A DNA stretch of 64,000 nt from Plantago major (lineage: Eukaryota > Streptophyta > Magnoliopsida > Lamiales > Plantaginaceae): assembly GCA_026545765.1 (NCBI GenBank), contig CM048839.1:55739177-55803176 (forward strand), written 5' to 3'. The notes under the pieces are model-generated. The model saw only the letters and a list, made by a program, of their open reading frames with translations. It ran no database searches and was not told the origin of the DNA. The translations under genes were made by a program, and so were the position numbers. Position 1 is the first letter of the stretch; each line of letters opens with the position of its first letter. Shown piece after piece: positions 48,418 to 60,487 of the stretch.

Positions 48418-50916
48418 AAATTTGAATGGACTAAAGAATGTGAAGAAGCCTTTGAAGGCTTGAAGAACTACCTCCTCTCACCTCCGCTTTTGTCCAAACC
48501 AATGGAGGGAGAGCCTCTATATTTATACTTGGCGGTCACAATTGAGGCTATGAGTTCTGTCTTGGTTCGGATCCAAGCCAATGATCACATGCCTGTCTAC
48601 TACTTGAGCAAAACTCTCGCTGGCGCAAAAACTAGATATGTCAAGATTGACAAACTGGCATATGCTCTAGTATACACTGCTCGGAGACTGAAGTCGTACT
48701 TCAAGTCGCACTGGATTGTGGTTCTTACCCGTGAACCCCTGAAACAAGTCCTCGGGAAGCCAGATCAATCTGGACGCCTATCCAAATGGGCGATCGAACT
48801 GAGCGAGTACGATATTGGATATCAAGCTCCATCAGCAAAGAAAGCTCTGATCTTAGCCGACTTCTTAGTTGACTACCCCGAGAAGGATGAGGAAGGAACC
48901 AATGATCAGTTGAAGGAAGTAGAGTGCATGATGATAACACGAGAGGTATCTCCCTCCGGACAAGTAAAAAGCACCGAGAAAGAGGCAGAATGGGAAGCCT
49001 GTGAGGACACCTGATTTCTGGGCTACTCGCAAGAACCCATGGATGATTCTCTCAGAGTGAGACACATGTTTCTCCTGGATGAAAGGCTAGACACTCTTAC
49101 CCTTGCATCCTCCGTCAGGAAGCAAGAAGAAATCCCAGAGAGAAAGAACGCCGAAACAGGAACAAGAACTTCGGCTCTTACTCTTGAGACTAAAGAACAA
49201 GGAAAAGACATTTGGACACTACCGGTAGACGGATCCTCTACCAGTAGAGTGGGAGGAGTTGGAATCCACCTTGAGAGTCCCGAAGGCACTAAGTTGGATT
49301 ATGCTATCACGCTTGACTTCAAAGTAACCAACAATGAAGCTGAGTATGAAGCACTTCTTACCGGTCTCAGGATGGCGAAATCACTCCAAGTGCAAAGAAT
49401 CAAAGCTTACACTGACTCACAACTTGTTGAGTCTCAATTCTCAGGATCTTTCACCACTAAAGGACCCAACATTATAAAGTACTTGGACTTGCTCAAGAAG
49501 GAGGTGGAAGTTTGAAGAGTTCACATTGAAAAAGTTTGATAGAGAATGGAATGAGAAGGCTGACGCACTCTCAAAGTACGCCTCAGCCTCGGGAGCACTC
49601 GACACAAGAAGCATCATCCTGATGACTCTTAGAACTTCCTTGCCGATGAGCCCTAGCTTACAGGTTTTCCTCTTGAGCACCGAACGAAGTTAGATGACTG
49701 ACATCTTCAGTTACCTTAAGGACGGTCTTTGCCGTCGGATCCTAAAGAAGCAAGGCAAGTTCTATGTCGGGCCAACATATACTTTATCCTAGGTGAGGAC
49801 CTTTACAAAAGATCCTTCAGTGGCACTCATCTGAGGTGACTTGGACCTGAAGAAGCTAAAACTATTTTGGAAGAGATTCAGGGCGAAAGTTGTGGAAGCC
49901 ACTCAGGAGGTCGCACTTTGGCTCAGAAAGTCATAAGGCAAGGCTATTACTGGCCAACAATTGATAAGGATGCAGCAAACTTTGCTCGCGCATGTGATGA
50001 CTGTCAATACCACGCCAACATTCCTCATCGCCCAACTAACACTATGATTCCGTAAATCATAGCCTGCCCATTTGATCAATGGGGAATAGACATAGTTGGC
50101 CCCTTTCCCCGCGGTACTCACCAGAAGAAATTCCTCATTATTGATGTGGAATACTTTACCAAGTTGGTTGAGGCAGAAGCTGTATCGACTATCACAGAAA
50201 GCCGAGTGAGAACCTTCATTTGGAGGAATATCATTTGCCGCTTTGGACTGCCCAGGGTCATTATCTCTTATAACGGAGCACAGTTCTCCGGAGATAAACT
50301 TAAGGATTGGCTTCAATCTTTCAAGATAGAGCAACGGTTCCCATCAGTTGGCTACCGTCAAGCCAATGGTCAAGTTGAGTCAACGAACAAGACAATTGTT
50401 AAGATCCTAGAAAAGAGGTTAAGGACTTCTCAAGGAAGTTGGGCAGATGACTTGGATGGAGTACTTTGGGCACACCGCACTATAACTAGAACTGCCACCC
50501 AAGAGACACCCTTTACGCTAGTCTATGGCACGGAGGCAGTAATCCCTTCGGAGATTGCAGTGGAGACCCAAAGAATCCAGCAATACCAGCCTACTGAGAA
50601 TGAAGTGGCAAGCATCTATGAGTTGGAACTACTTGAAGACAAGAGAATCACCGTACTAGCTAACATTCATCGCTACCAAGCGACAGCTGAGCGGGCTTAC
50701 AATAAGAACGTCCACACCAAAGATCTACAAGTTGGCGATTTGGTTCTTAGGAGAGCAGACATTCTCAGTAAGGTGGGAAAGCTTAAGCCTAAATGGAAAG
50801 GACCTTATAAAATCATTGGAGCTAGAGTTAATGGGAGCTATGAGCTAGAAGATGATCAGGGTAGAGCCCTAAAGAGAACTCGGAGTGCCAAGAACCTCCA
50901 GAAGTTCTATGCTTAG
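48418..50916 (+). pseudogene. Gypsy E pol remnant: RNase H, second RNase H, integrase
   Basis: 48421-49013 is the first RNase H (LLSPPLLSKP, YYLSKTLAGAKTRY, LADFLVDYPE). 49039-49515 holds the second, archaeal-like RNase H (PVDGSSTSRVGGVGIHLESP, NNEAEYEALLTGLRMAK, YTDSQLV). 49507-49860 is frameshifted. 49867-50055 is the integrase zinc region (GYYWPTIDKDA, CDDCQYHA); the usual first His is Gln. 50060-50916 is the integrase core and tail (GIDIVGPFPRG, NGQVESTNKTI, KWKGPYKI). The second catalytic Asp, normally in SDNGAQF, is Tyr (IISYNGAQF), which should abolish strand transfer. Stops near 49014, 49513 and 50056 also break it. Confidence 0.92.
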
Positions 50917-52578
50917 GACTACTTTTCAAAAACTACGTCAGTTGTTGTTTACTTTCGCTTGTTCTCCCTTTTTGGCCTTGAAACCCACCAGTTGTACTTG
51001 AATTTACGTCAAATCAATGCAACTTTTATCTTTTTCAGTAATAACTCTTTCTGACTCGATTCCGTTCTTCGGACTCGAACATCTCTCCAAACCATTCGCA
51101 TGCTTTACAAAAAACTAACTGATCAAACTCTTGGAAGTTATTTTCCTCAAACACAAGAAACCAAGACATGGACATTCAAATTCGAGAAAAGAACTATAAA
51201 GAGCACAAATTTAATGATCATGGAAACGACCGATCCGGACCACAGGGTCCGAATCAAAGAAACTTTTTAGCAAGATTCTTCAACAAACCTTGTCTCTATG
51301 GAAGATGTCCGAGCTAATAAAATCCTCCGACCGTCATACAAATAGGTCTGAGCGAAGTATTTGCCAAAAGATCCTCGGACCATCTACCTCTTCAACCATC
51401 ACCATTTTCGAGTTAGACATAGAGCACTCACAGAAAATGGTGAATAGTGGAAGAGGCGGACGGATCAAGGAATTGACCCTCCGAACCAAATCATGTTGAG
51501 TCCGACACTCACTAAGTTAAATGAATCGAACTCATTGATCTAAGCAGAGATCCGCCAATCAACAGCCCTTCGGACAAAGAAGAGCTCCTTATGGGTGAAT
51601 CCCTACATAGGACCATTGGGTCCGACCCAATGAACGTTCCTATTTTTTGAAAGTGGGATGGTTCAATCTCATTGATCCTTGCCGAGATCCGCCCCGCGAA
51701 AACCCCTCGGACTAGGACGGGCTCATTCCGGGCGGACCACCGCATAGGACCATCGAGGTCGAACAAATTGAAGCAGACGTCCGAACACTAGGATCTGAAT
51801 CGTCCACTATTGGAAGGAAAAAATGATCTAAAAAAGCCGTACAATCTTGATGTATATATAGACACATGTAATGTAACGGCTACTTTTGGGCTTGGGCCTG
51901 AGTTGGGCCTTCACACTTGGGCCCCCAATTGCAGAAGGATTAAACTTCCAACCGTTCGGATTAATTTACGGAACCCGAACCAACCTTTAAATAGTGGTTC
52001 TTTGCAATGATTTCTTGTAAATTTTCACAAGGAAACATGATTCGGATGTTCCAGTTTGACATATTCTGACATATGTTTATCCAAATCTCAGCGCTTACCA
52101 ATCAGATTATACTCGTTATATCCGTTCGAGCCAGTACTACTTGTTCAGATTATAACCTTGAGTTTACATATGTATGAAATCAAGACCACTTGCTCGGACC
52201 GCCACTCTGGCCTTCCGAATCAAGTTCTTTGATCCTTAACAAGCTACACATGATTAAAAGTCTATGTTTATGCGTTGCCTCAGATTCACTCTCCGACGAC
52301 CGAACTAGGACTACTTGGGATAGTTGTATAAGATCGCATATAATCAAGTCCGAACATGCGACAAATATATGAAAGGAGAATGGATTCATTAATTAAGACA
52401 AATACGATCCGAGGACAACATTGACTCAGACCAACGTAGGTACAATAACAAACATCAAATATCCGAGACAGAATAAGTTTTAGAAATTGTTCAAATGATG
52501 GAAAAAATAATAACAAAGATTCAAATATTCAATGGTCCGAAGACCAGCACTACATGACTTACGGGGCATACCCCGCCT
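50917..52578 (+). other. Gypsy E 3' region, non-coding part next to pol
   Basis: Rich in TCCGA/TCGGA words, with two diverged copies of a segment around 51500-51620 and 51650-51770 (ATTGATC-AGAGATCCGCC and CCGCATAGGACCATCG-type words). No supported gene. Confidence 0.55.
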
Positions 52579-55179
52579 TCAATGAGCTTGACTCCCCGAT
52601 GGGCCGGCTTGGGGCTTCATCTGCGAACCTCCGGGGACGTCCTCAGGATCAGCCTCGAGTGATGCTTGCAGATTGGACAACCTCTTCGCCCGTTCCTCTT
52701 GCTTCTTCCAGATGAACCCCGGGCTCTCTTTGAACAAATCCAAGTCCGGATCATAACCCAGCACCGGACCAGGGACCTTCAGCCATTCCCGGTTATGGTC
52801 CAAGTACTCATCGAAGGGAAGGTAGACATGGGACATCAAGGTGTCCGGCACGAAGGCAGGTAGGTACGGACTCCCAAGGCTATACGTGCGGTCCTCGGTC
52901 TCCTCACAAACGAGCTCCACGAACTCAGACTTGAATAAGTCCTCGTCCGCTACATCCTCCGAGACGAAGACAGACCCATCCTGTTCATTAATGGCTGAGA
53001 CCCCTTCAGCATCCAAGTTATACTCCTTTGGAACCAGGCCCTTCAGTTGGAGTTCCCCCACGGATGCATCGAATCCTTCCTGACGAGCCATGTCGTACTT
53101 GGTGTCCAGCAAGAACTTATGGGCATCCGAGCGCAGATAATCTCGGATGGCCTCCGTTCGGACTGACAACATCTGCTCGAGCAGGCTGTCCTTGAAGTTC
53201 CGAGAGACCGCAATGAAGTCGCTCACACCCTCCCTGTGAGCCTCCAAGTCCGTCTCCAAGGCCCGGATAGCACTCTTCAACTTTTCATTCTCCGTTTAGG
53301 CTTCCTTGAACGAGGCAAGGGTCTTCTTGAACATCTCCTTGTAGATCAAGGCCTTGCTGGCCTCAGCCTCCCTACTTGCCTCGGACTTGGAGAGTTCCAT
53401 CTCCATTGTGGCCCTCCGACCCGCCACCTCGGAACATGCTCGGACAGCAGCAGTAAGCAACAGGAACAAAACAACGAAATTAGACGTCCGACTCAACTAA
53501 AGTTAGCATTTTTTCAATTATATTGAAACACAAGGAAAGAACATCTAGACCGAAGCGTACCTTCCGGTGAGCAGTAGTGAGCTCAGCAATCCGCTCTAGC
53601 TCCGGAGCAAAAGCCAACCGACTCACCTTGGCGTCCAGGTTCGAGTCACCCACAATTACCCCTTTGCCTTTCTTGTCTTGGGGGATTGGACCTTCGGACG
53701 GGCATTTTTGCCAGCCCGGAGCATTGGTTCCGCTCGCCGAATCTTCCTTCAGGGCGGCCTTCGGAGGCCTCTTGGCACCCTTGGCACCAACATCCTTGCC
53801 CTTGTCCGGAGTGGGCATCACTTGGGTCTCTTCCCCGGATTTTGCCTTCGAAGCTCCTCCACTCGGAAGGTGGTAGCATTCCGAGGCTCACCCATAGGGA
53901 GCACAGTAGAGGTCTTGATGAACTGCTCCTTGATGCCTTCGGAGACCTCTTTTCTTTGAGCAGCATTCTACTTCCTTTTCAACTCCCTCATGGTCGACAT
54001 GATATACTCGAACCAAAAATCTACAAATCGGGAACAATAATATAAGCCTCGGACTAGAGGGGAATCCGAGTCGTGTTAACTTACTAAAATCCTCCCTTCC
54101 ATCACATAAACTAGCCTCCGAAAAGCCGGCTAGGAAGGGAAGTGGAAGAAATACTTGGGAGGCTGTTGGTTCCGATGGAGGGCTTGCTTCCACAAGGGAA
54201 TGTTCCGAGCTGGGAGCTGCCAGTCCGAACGTTTCCCTCGGAAGAACTTCTTATTGAAGTCCCACTGGACCCACTGAGCTTCGGATTGGCAACGTTTCAG
54301 GGCGGCTCAGACGAATATGTACTTCTGCCACCACTTGATCCCTAGTGAGGAGATTGGATCCTCAAGAAACGTGTAGGCTTGCCGAGTCAACAGTGTGTAA
54401 AAGAACTGGTTCTTCTTGCTCGCCATGATGGAAAAAAGTTTGCGGAAATTGTCAAACGTGATCGGAATACCCTTGTAATTACATAGGATTCCGAAGCACA
54501 TGAGATTCCCGAGAGAATTAGGGATCACTTGATGCGGACTAAGTCTGATCCCCTTTAGCACATCCAGCAACTCGGACGCTACAGGTATACGCCACCCACA
54601 ATGCAACGAGACTTCATGCACGCACATATATCCGGGAGGAGGATTGTAGAATACGTGCGACTCATCCGGAATTAGGATCTCAACGGGCTCTGGGATCTCA
54701 TACTTCCTTCAAAGCTCCTCTACTTCCTCAGCCGTGATGATAAAAGGACACGTCGGCAAGAGATCATCCAAATTTAAATCCCCATCGGGGTCCGGATGGG
54801 TTACTTGTAGCCGGGTCCGAGGGTACTTGATGCGTAATAAGTCATCCCCTTTCTTACCACCCTCGGACGGATGAGTAAAAAGCGCTTGACTCGGTCCTTG
54901 AGCTGAGCTCTCACCCCTCGGGTGGCTTGAACTCGGACGCTCCGAAAGATTTCTTCGGACTAATTGAGGAACAATTTCCTCCTCCTCATATTCCTCATCA
55001 CCCACTTCCTCCTCGTTCTCTTCCTCCACTTCCTCTTCTTGCCCCTCTTCAATTTTTTCGTCCTCGGACGAGGAATCTAGCTCCACTATCGTCCAAAGAG
55101 GAGCCATAGTTCGGACCCTATCCTCAACACCCGATTCGAACATTCCTAGCTCTGGAATCGAATCCGAAGTGCCATGCAC
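52579..55179 (-). pseudogene. Antisense ORF of Gypsy E (putative gypsy-type transposon family)
   Basis: Opposite to pol. Reads from 55179 downward. It starts with an acidic segment (VELDSSSEDEKIEEGQEEEV, then EDEE-type repeats). It passes to PPPGYMCVHEVSLHCGWRIP, ELLDVLKGIRLSPHQVIPNS and LGNLMCFGILCNYKGIPITF, then KWWQKYIFV. This resembles the plant 'putative gypsy type transposon' family (PF04195, from memory). A Lys/Gly-rich linker (53821-53480) and a coiled coil (53496-53296, 53280-52579: ALETDLEAHREGVSDF, FDASVGELQLKGLVPKEYN) complete it. Frameshifts or introns separate the parts. Antisense ORFs at this place are known in Tat-group elements such as Grande. Function unknown. Confidence 0.75.
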
Positions 55180-56203
55180 TTCTTCAACATTAATCTCCTG
55201 CGGATCAGGAATGAAAGGGATTTGGTTAGGGTTAATCCTAACGTTATAACCTAAGCTGTGAATAACGTTTCGGATCTCTACCGGGAGTGCAGGCTCCTTG
55301 CCTGCCCGATGCGGACGTGGATCACCAATTATTTAAGTAGCCGTCTCTTGAACAGCTACGACACCCTGCACATTAGAAGACTCAAGATAATCTTGACGAT
55401 CTGGGAACAACTAAGCGGAAAGACGGAGAGCTCACCTCGGGTGCTTCTTCACTCTGATTCCGAATATGATCCGAACCTCTCAGATCCGTAGCATCTCCAA
55501 TATCGACTTCTTCGGAGGTCTCTAATACAGATGCTGCCTCGGAAGCATACTCTGCGGCTTCGGAATGGTTTAGACATCCTAGGTAAAGATAGGGAATTCC
55601 TGTGAGATTTAAGTTCAAAGTCTGAGGGTCCGTTTATGTAACTTATGTTAAAGTTCATAAGGGTCTCGAAGGCAAGGACTAAGTGTTGTCGGACGTAGTT
55701 AGTTCGAAGTTAGTACGGAGTTAGTACAAACTACTTAGAGGTTCCGGAGAAACTTACTACCAACTACTACATACGTCCGAATGGACTACAAGAGATATAC
55801 CATCCGAATACGAAAAACATGCACGAAAACTCTGAAGCAAGTAAACAAAAACTTAAAATGCAAGACACTTACTTGTAAGAAAGGAGTTGGATTGAAGGCA
55901 CCTGACTTCATCGGACTGCTCTACTTCGGATTGCTTTTGTTTCGCTTTGGATTGCCTTTGATCTACTTTAGACTCACTCAGATCGCGAAAATTTCTCTCT
56001 CTAAAAGTGAAAAATGAAAGCGATTGAAGGACTATTTATAGGAGGACAATTTTGGAAGCCCAACCGTCACATCATTTCGGGATTAAATCCCAGTCGTAAA
56101 TCAAAATTCATCCAACGGTGTAGTTCAAAATGCTAGGTGAAATGACGGATCGGTACAAAATATTTACTTCACGACGATTGAAATTCCAACAACATTGGGA
56201 ACC
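55180..56203 (+). other. Gypsy E 3' region between antisense ORF and tandem array
   Basis: Probable promoter side of the antisense ORF (a TATTTATAGG-like word at 56033 in plus sense, ATAAATAGTCC on the minus strand). No other gene supported. Confidence 0.45.
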
Positions 56204-56725
56204 TACCCGGACAATCCCGAGAGAAAAGATAAAATCCCATCTTTCTAATAAGATGGATGATTTATCTTATAAATACACGGACTCTCGTCCGTTCGGACGT
56301 CCTTACCCGGACAATCCCGAGAAAAAGATAAAATCCCATCTTTCTAATAAGATGGACGATTTATCTTAGAAATACACGGACTCTCGTCCGTTCGGATGTC
56401 CTTACTCAGACAATCCCCAAAAAGATAAAATCTCATCTTTCTGATAAGATGGATGAGTTATCTTAGAAATACACGGACTCTCGTCCGTTCGGATGTCCTT
56501 ACCCGGACAATCCCGAGAAAAAAGATAAAATCCCATCTTTCTAATAAGATGGATGATTTTATCTTAAAAATATACAGACCCTCGTCCGTTCGGATGTCCT
56601 TACTCGGACCATCCCGAAAAAAAGATAAAACCCCATCTTTCTAATAAGATGGATGATTTATCTTAGAAATACACAGACCCTCGTCCGTTCGGATGTCCTT
56701 ACTCGGACAATCCCGATTTTTCCAC
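56204..56725 (+). repeat. Tandem array of five ~98-bp hairpin-forming units
   Basis: Unit boundaries at about 56204, 56301, 56398, 56496, 56595 and 56695, each starting with CTTACCCGGACAATCCCGAG or a variant. Within each unit AAGATAAAATCCCATCTT and AAGATGGATGATTTATCTT are inverted around TCTAAT, giving a stem of about 17 bp. A second palindromic part is GGACTCTCGTCC. The array lies 270 bp before the 3' LTR. Confidence 0.93.
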
Positions 56726-56975
56726 CAACAAAAAGGGTCCATTTTCCACACTCTTCGTACCTACCCTTAATCTCGCTTACAAATACCCCTTTTAATCTTG
56801 CAGTCCAAGACCACACCCTCGGACTGGAAGAAAAAGGGGGCGGGGGGAGAGATTAAGATAAAGACATCAAAGGGTACGGATTAAAACTGTTTTCTTCTTA
56901 CGGATTGAACCAAGAACAAAATGTTCTCCCCACTTTAAACTATAGTTCTACAACTATCTACTACTAAGATACTTG

Positions 56976-56992
56976 GAAACTAGGGGGACATA
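56976..56992 (+). other. Polypurine tract of Gypsy E
   Basis: GAAACTAGGGGGACATA directly before the LTR start TGTTGATACGG. Confidence 0.6.
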
Positions 56993-57869
56993 TGTTGATA
57001 CGGAAATATGTCCAATCCGTAATAGATGCCTTTGGAGCGTCTCCTAAGGCGTATTAGGCTGTCTAAGGCCAATTTGGTTCAAGGTCCGACCCATAGGTCC
57101 CTTCGAGACCAATGTCCCTAACATAAGCAAGGGAACCTTGGCCTCCGAAGTCAAGTGGTTCGACCTATGTCATAGTCCGAAGATCATAAGGTTCCGACCC
57201 AAAGACGTCAATTCGAACATAAGACACTGACCTCATAAGGAACCAAGTGAACTGGTACCAAGAGCGAAGGTGGGACCGAGGCCAACAAGGTCCGAGCCTG
57301 AGAACCTTAGCATATTGTTATCTTACAATCAAGTTAGTACAACTCGGACCAGTGCTCCGGACCTACCCTCTCGGACAAAGGTCCGAGACAGACTGCAGAA
57401 GCCTCTAAATCTCTCAAAGAATGACTAAACTACCCCCGAAAGCCCAAAGTTGAATGGGTTAAGTCTCCTTAATGGGCCATGGGCCTATTGAAGCCTTGGT
57501 GGCACAATATGAGCCTTACACTTTGCGCGATCTGGTGAAGCCCTTCCTTTTTGGGAGAAATCTATATATATGGCACACATTCCCATGATAACGATAAGCG
57601 ATAATTACGATCTATTCCCGATCACTATGCAGAGCAGATCTTCAATCTCTCTCAAGTAAAGTCTTTATCCGGTTTGACATAGCAAACCGGGTCTAAGGTC
57701 CTAACCCCACCTCCCTCCGGCCGCCCGCCACAAAGTTACTTGTGCAGGTTCTTCTTACCAATTAGTTCTTTGGAGCGCTTTGGACCTTACTTGGGAAACC
57801 CCATAGTGATTTGGACTTAGGCAACTTAGTAAGGAATCATTAAGTGTTTGGGGGACTTCACCCCCAACA
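56993..57869 (+). repeat. 3' LTR of Gypsy E (877 bp)
   Basis: Begins TGTTGATACGG, ends CACCCCCAACA. A TATATATATGG promoter element lies at 57563-57573. No second LTR in the window, so borders rest on TG...CA ends and the polypurine tract. Confidence 0.8.
57563..57573 (+). promoter_or_regulatory. TATA box of the Gypsy E LTR
   Basis: TATATATATGG about 570 bp into the LTR, in the position expected for U3. Confidence 0.5.
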
Positions 57870-58102
57870 GAAGATATTTTGGTCTTGAGATAGGAGCAGA
57901 GGTATTGAAATTGTATTATTGCATTTGGAAATTATATTTTTGGTTCTGGCTGAGCATAGTTGTAGATTGATATTGTTTGGGATTAGTTTCAAATGTATTG
58001 TTTTTAGTTGGCCGTGGAGCATCTCTTATGCTCATGTAACAATTTTTACCGATCTATTATTAGATTTTGCCGTTAAAAAAAAAAAGAAAAGAAAAGAAAA
58101 GC
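57870..58102 (+). repeat. Possible LINE/SINE or retroposed 3' end with A-rich tail
   Basis: AT-rich sequence ending TTTTGCCGTT followed by A11 and several GAAAA units (58074-58102). An A-rich tail at the edge suggests the 3' end of a retroposed sequence. No coding motif remains, so the type is uncertain. Confidence 0.35.
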
Positions 58103-59222
58103 AGTAAAACTAGGGTTATTTAATATATAAACTAAGAAACCATCGATGTGAAAATGTACTTCATCATTTTGATTGCTTTCAAAATGTTTTGTTATTTGAT
58201 GGATTATAATATGGCTCAGTTTAACACTAACTTTTCAGCTCCAGGAGCTTCTTTGACCATTGACTAATAAAAAGCTTGTTACGTGAACGCGCACCATTTT
58301 AAATCAGCTAGTTGAGAAACTAACCAAGTTAGCTTTTAAAAAAGAAAAGCTCCTTCTTATCTTTTCATTCCACAAATGTCCCTGACCTAAAAATAAATAG
58401 AATAGAAAAAAAAATCAATCGTTATTATATTTCTATCTTTTTAATTCATCCGCCTCTCTTTGAAATGCACACATGTACCGATTTTTTTCTTATTTCTTTC
58501 AAGTTCTGATAATTTTTTAATGACGTTATTAAAGTGGCGGTGAAAAATACATTGAGTATATATTTGAATAAAATGTGATGTACTATTATTTAAAAAAATA
58601 TAGACTAATTATACGATGAGAAAATTAAAAAATAAAAAATAAGTGTAGTGTTCTTATATGTCATTTTACAAAATACCAGCTATTTTTCAGCTAATTTGCT
58701 AAACACCTACATTAAAATCAATTAGCTTATTAGCTAGTTAATTCGCTACCTAATTGTGATAAGCTACCTGATGAGCTACCAGCTAGTTAAATCGGCTACC
58801 AGCTAGCTTTTCAGCTAGTTTTGATAAACATAGCATATATCTTAGTTGATGTAGTAATCCATCCGCCATTGTTATCATCCGAACTGATGCGGGTTAGAAA
58901 ATTATTTACCCGTTGCTGGTCAGACAAATAATCACACGCCATAGTCGAGTTGGTTTGTTTTTTTTATATACCCTTCAATACCCGTCCCATTCATCCCTAA
59001 ATGCTATCATGCTTATAATGCGTTCAAAATAATCTAAGAATTTCTTGAAAACATTTGAATTCAAATATTAAACATGCTAAATCAACGTAAAAGAGTAAAT
59101 GGTATGACAACCTTATTTCAATTTCCTCTTTATCAAAAATACCATTGATTATGAACAAGAAGTCCAGTTTCCATGGCAGCCCGCTGGAGGCTAACTCCAT
59201 TACAAACCTAACTTTTCAAAAT
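58103..59222. other. Intergenic, AT-rich, with an AGCTA-rich patch
   Basis: 58665-58835 contains about eight AGCTA words, several as CAGCTAGTT or GAGCTACC, which may be a worn MITE. The rest shows no gene or clear repeat. Confidence 0.4.
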
Positions 59223-60059
59223 CCAGTTGGGTTTTTCTATATTCAGGTCGGTTTCGTACCAATCTGAACACAAGTCTCCGTTGGATGATCACCAAGTACG
59301 ATCTTAAAATTACATTATATTTATTATAGTTTAATGCTTAAATATAAATATACAACTATACAATAAGTCAATTAAATTTAATAAATAGAATTATGTTAGT
59401 ATATTTACAATCTCCAAACTGAATTAATCATCAACGTTTTATAATCTTCTTCGTGTGAGTTCATCGAGTAGCTTGGCTTCTGGCGGCCGTAGAACATGAA
59501 CACCACCCTTACATATCCACAACCAATGGTTTTTCCTAACAATAGAATTGGAGCTAAATGAATTACTTCCAAGTCAGAGCCCCAAATTGCACCGCATATG
59601 GTTCCGCAATGAATTTAGCCAATTTGATGATAGAATTACTCAATTCACGATTGATGACTCCACTAAATCTTTTTGCGATTTTCAGTTAAGGTATAGCTTC
59701 ACTTGATCCATCTCTGATGTTTGGTCTTGGGCGGTAGGGGACTAGGCTTTGGCGGCGCAGGTGCATCACCTGGGGTTTACATAACAACAGTCCCGAGTAC
59801 TTCTGGTTGTAGCCGGTGTCCTAAAAAAATAATTACATTATATTTATAAGGGCATTATAGTCAAAACAAGTAGTTTATGAAGAATTTTATTAATTAAAAA
59901 AATTAATTTATAATCTTTCGTACGTAAAATTATGGATAATTGACTTCGAACCAAAATTAATGAATCAGATTAAGTAAAGTAACACGTGGCGATCATCTAA
60001 CGGAAACCTGTGTTCAGGTCGGTACGAAACCAACCTGAGAATAGAAAAGCCCAACTCAG
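59223..60059. mobile_element. DNA element with ~72-bp terminal inverted repeats (837 bp)
   Basis: Left arm 59223-59294 (CCAGTTGGGTTTTTCTAT, then CAGGTCGGTTTCGTACC) is matched in inverted form by 59988-60059 (GGTACGAAACCAACCTGAG, then AAAAGCCCAACTCAG), about 85 percent identical by eye. Long inverted arms suggest a Mutator-like or other TIR element. No convincing target duplication and no transposase were seen. Confidence 0.6.
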
Positions 60060-60118
60060 TTAAAGTTTTACTATATCTATTTGTTATGTTAAAATTATGT
60101 TGAAATCCGATTATTAAA

Positions 60119-60352
60119 GGGTGTGATTTGTTGTGTGTTTTGTTGTTGACCGTACACGATGAGGTGATTGGTAGCGTGCCTTTCGTCCTAGACCCATTTT
60201 TCTAGCCCCAACGATTTTACCGGACTGCCATCTCAAATGAACATCGATGTGCGATTCAAAATGTCTAGGGACCTTCGTGCAATTCAGAATGACGCATGGA
60301 TGTGCAAGAACATGACATGAACTACCAATCTTAAACAACCAATCACGCCCTA
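60119..60352. mobile_element. Tourist/Harbinger-like MITE (234 bp)
   Basis: Begins GGGTGTGATTTGTTG and ends CAACCAATCACGCCC, an imperfect inverted repeat. TAA follows on the right and AAA precedes on the left, a worn version of the 3-bp TWA duplication. Confidence 0.55.
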
Positions 60353-60487
60353 ACCATCACGTCTCGTGGTCAACATGCGATTCAACAACCTAAAAGCTTG
60401 GTCGGGCCGTTGACGTGCCATTTAAAAACATTTACTGCACTTGCGATTCCGAACCAATCCTAAAGGCTAAAAGTAGGTGATTGTTAG

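Larger units (their letters stand above)
48418..57869 (+). mobile_element. Gypsy E: 5'-truncated Tat-lineage Gypsy with antisense ORF
   Basis: Starts inside the RT-RNase H region (EFWTK-type text at about 48420), then a second RNase H, integrase, a 6-kb 3' region with minus-strand ORFs and a hairpin tandem array, and a 3' LTR at 56993-57869. The second RNase H and long 3' region are hallmarks of the Tat group (Tat, Retand, Ogre). The 5' LTR, gag, protease and most of RT are missing. Confidence 0.9.

Noticed and set aside
53236..54345. Plus-strand frames of 90-120 codons inside the Gypsy E 3' region
   Set aside because: They overlap the antisense ORF, which has the recognisable family text and coiled coil.
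56204..56725. CRISPR-like appearance: regular repeats with palindromes
   Set aside because: Units are contiguous 98-bp copies without unique spacers, in a plant Gypsy element with no cas genes.
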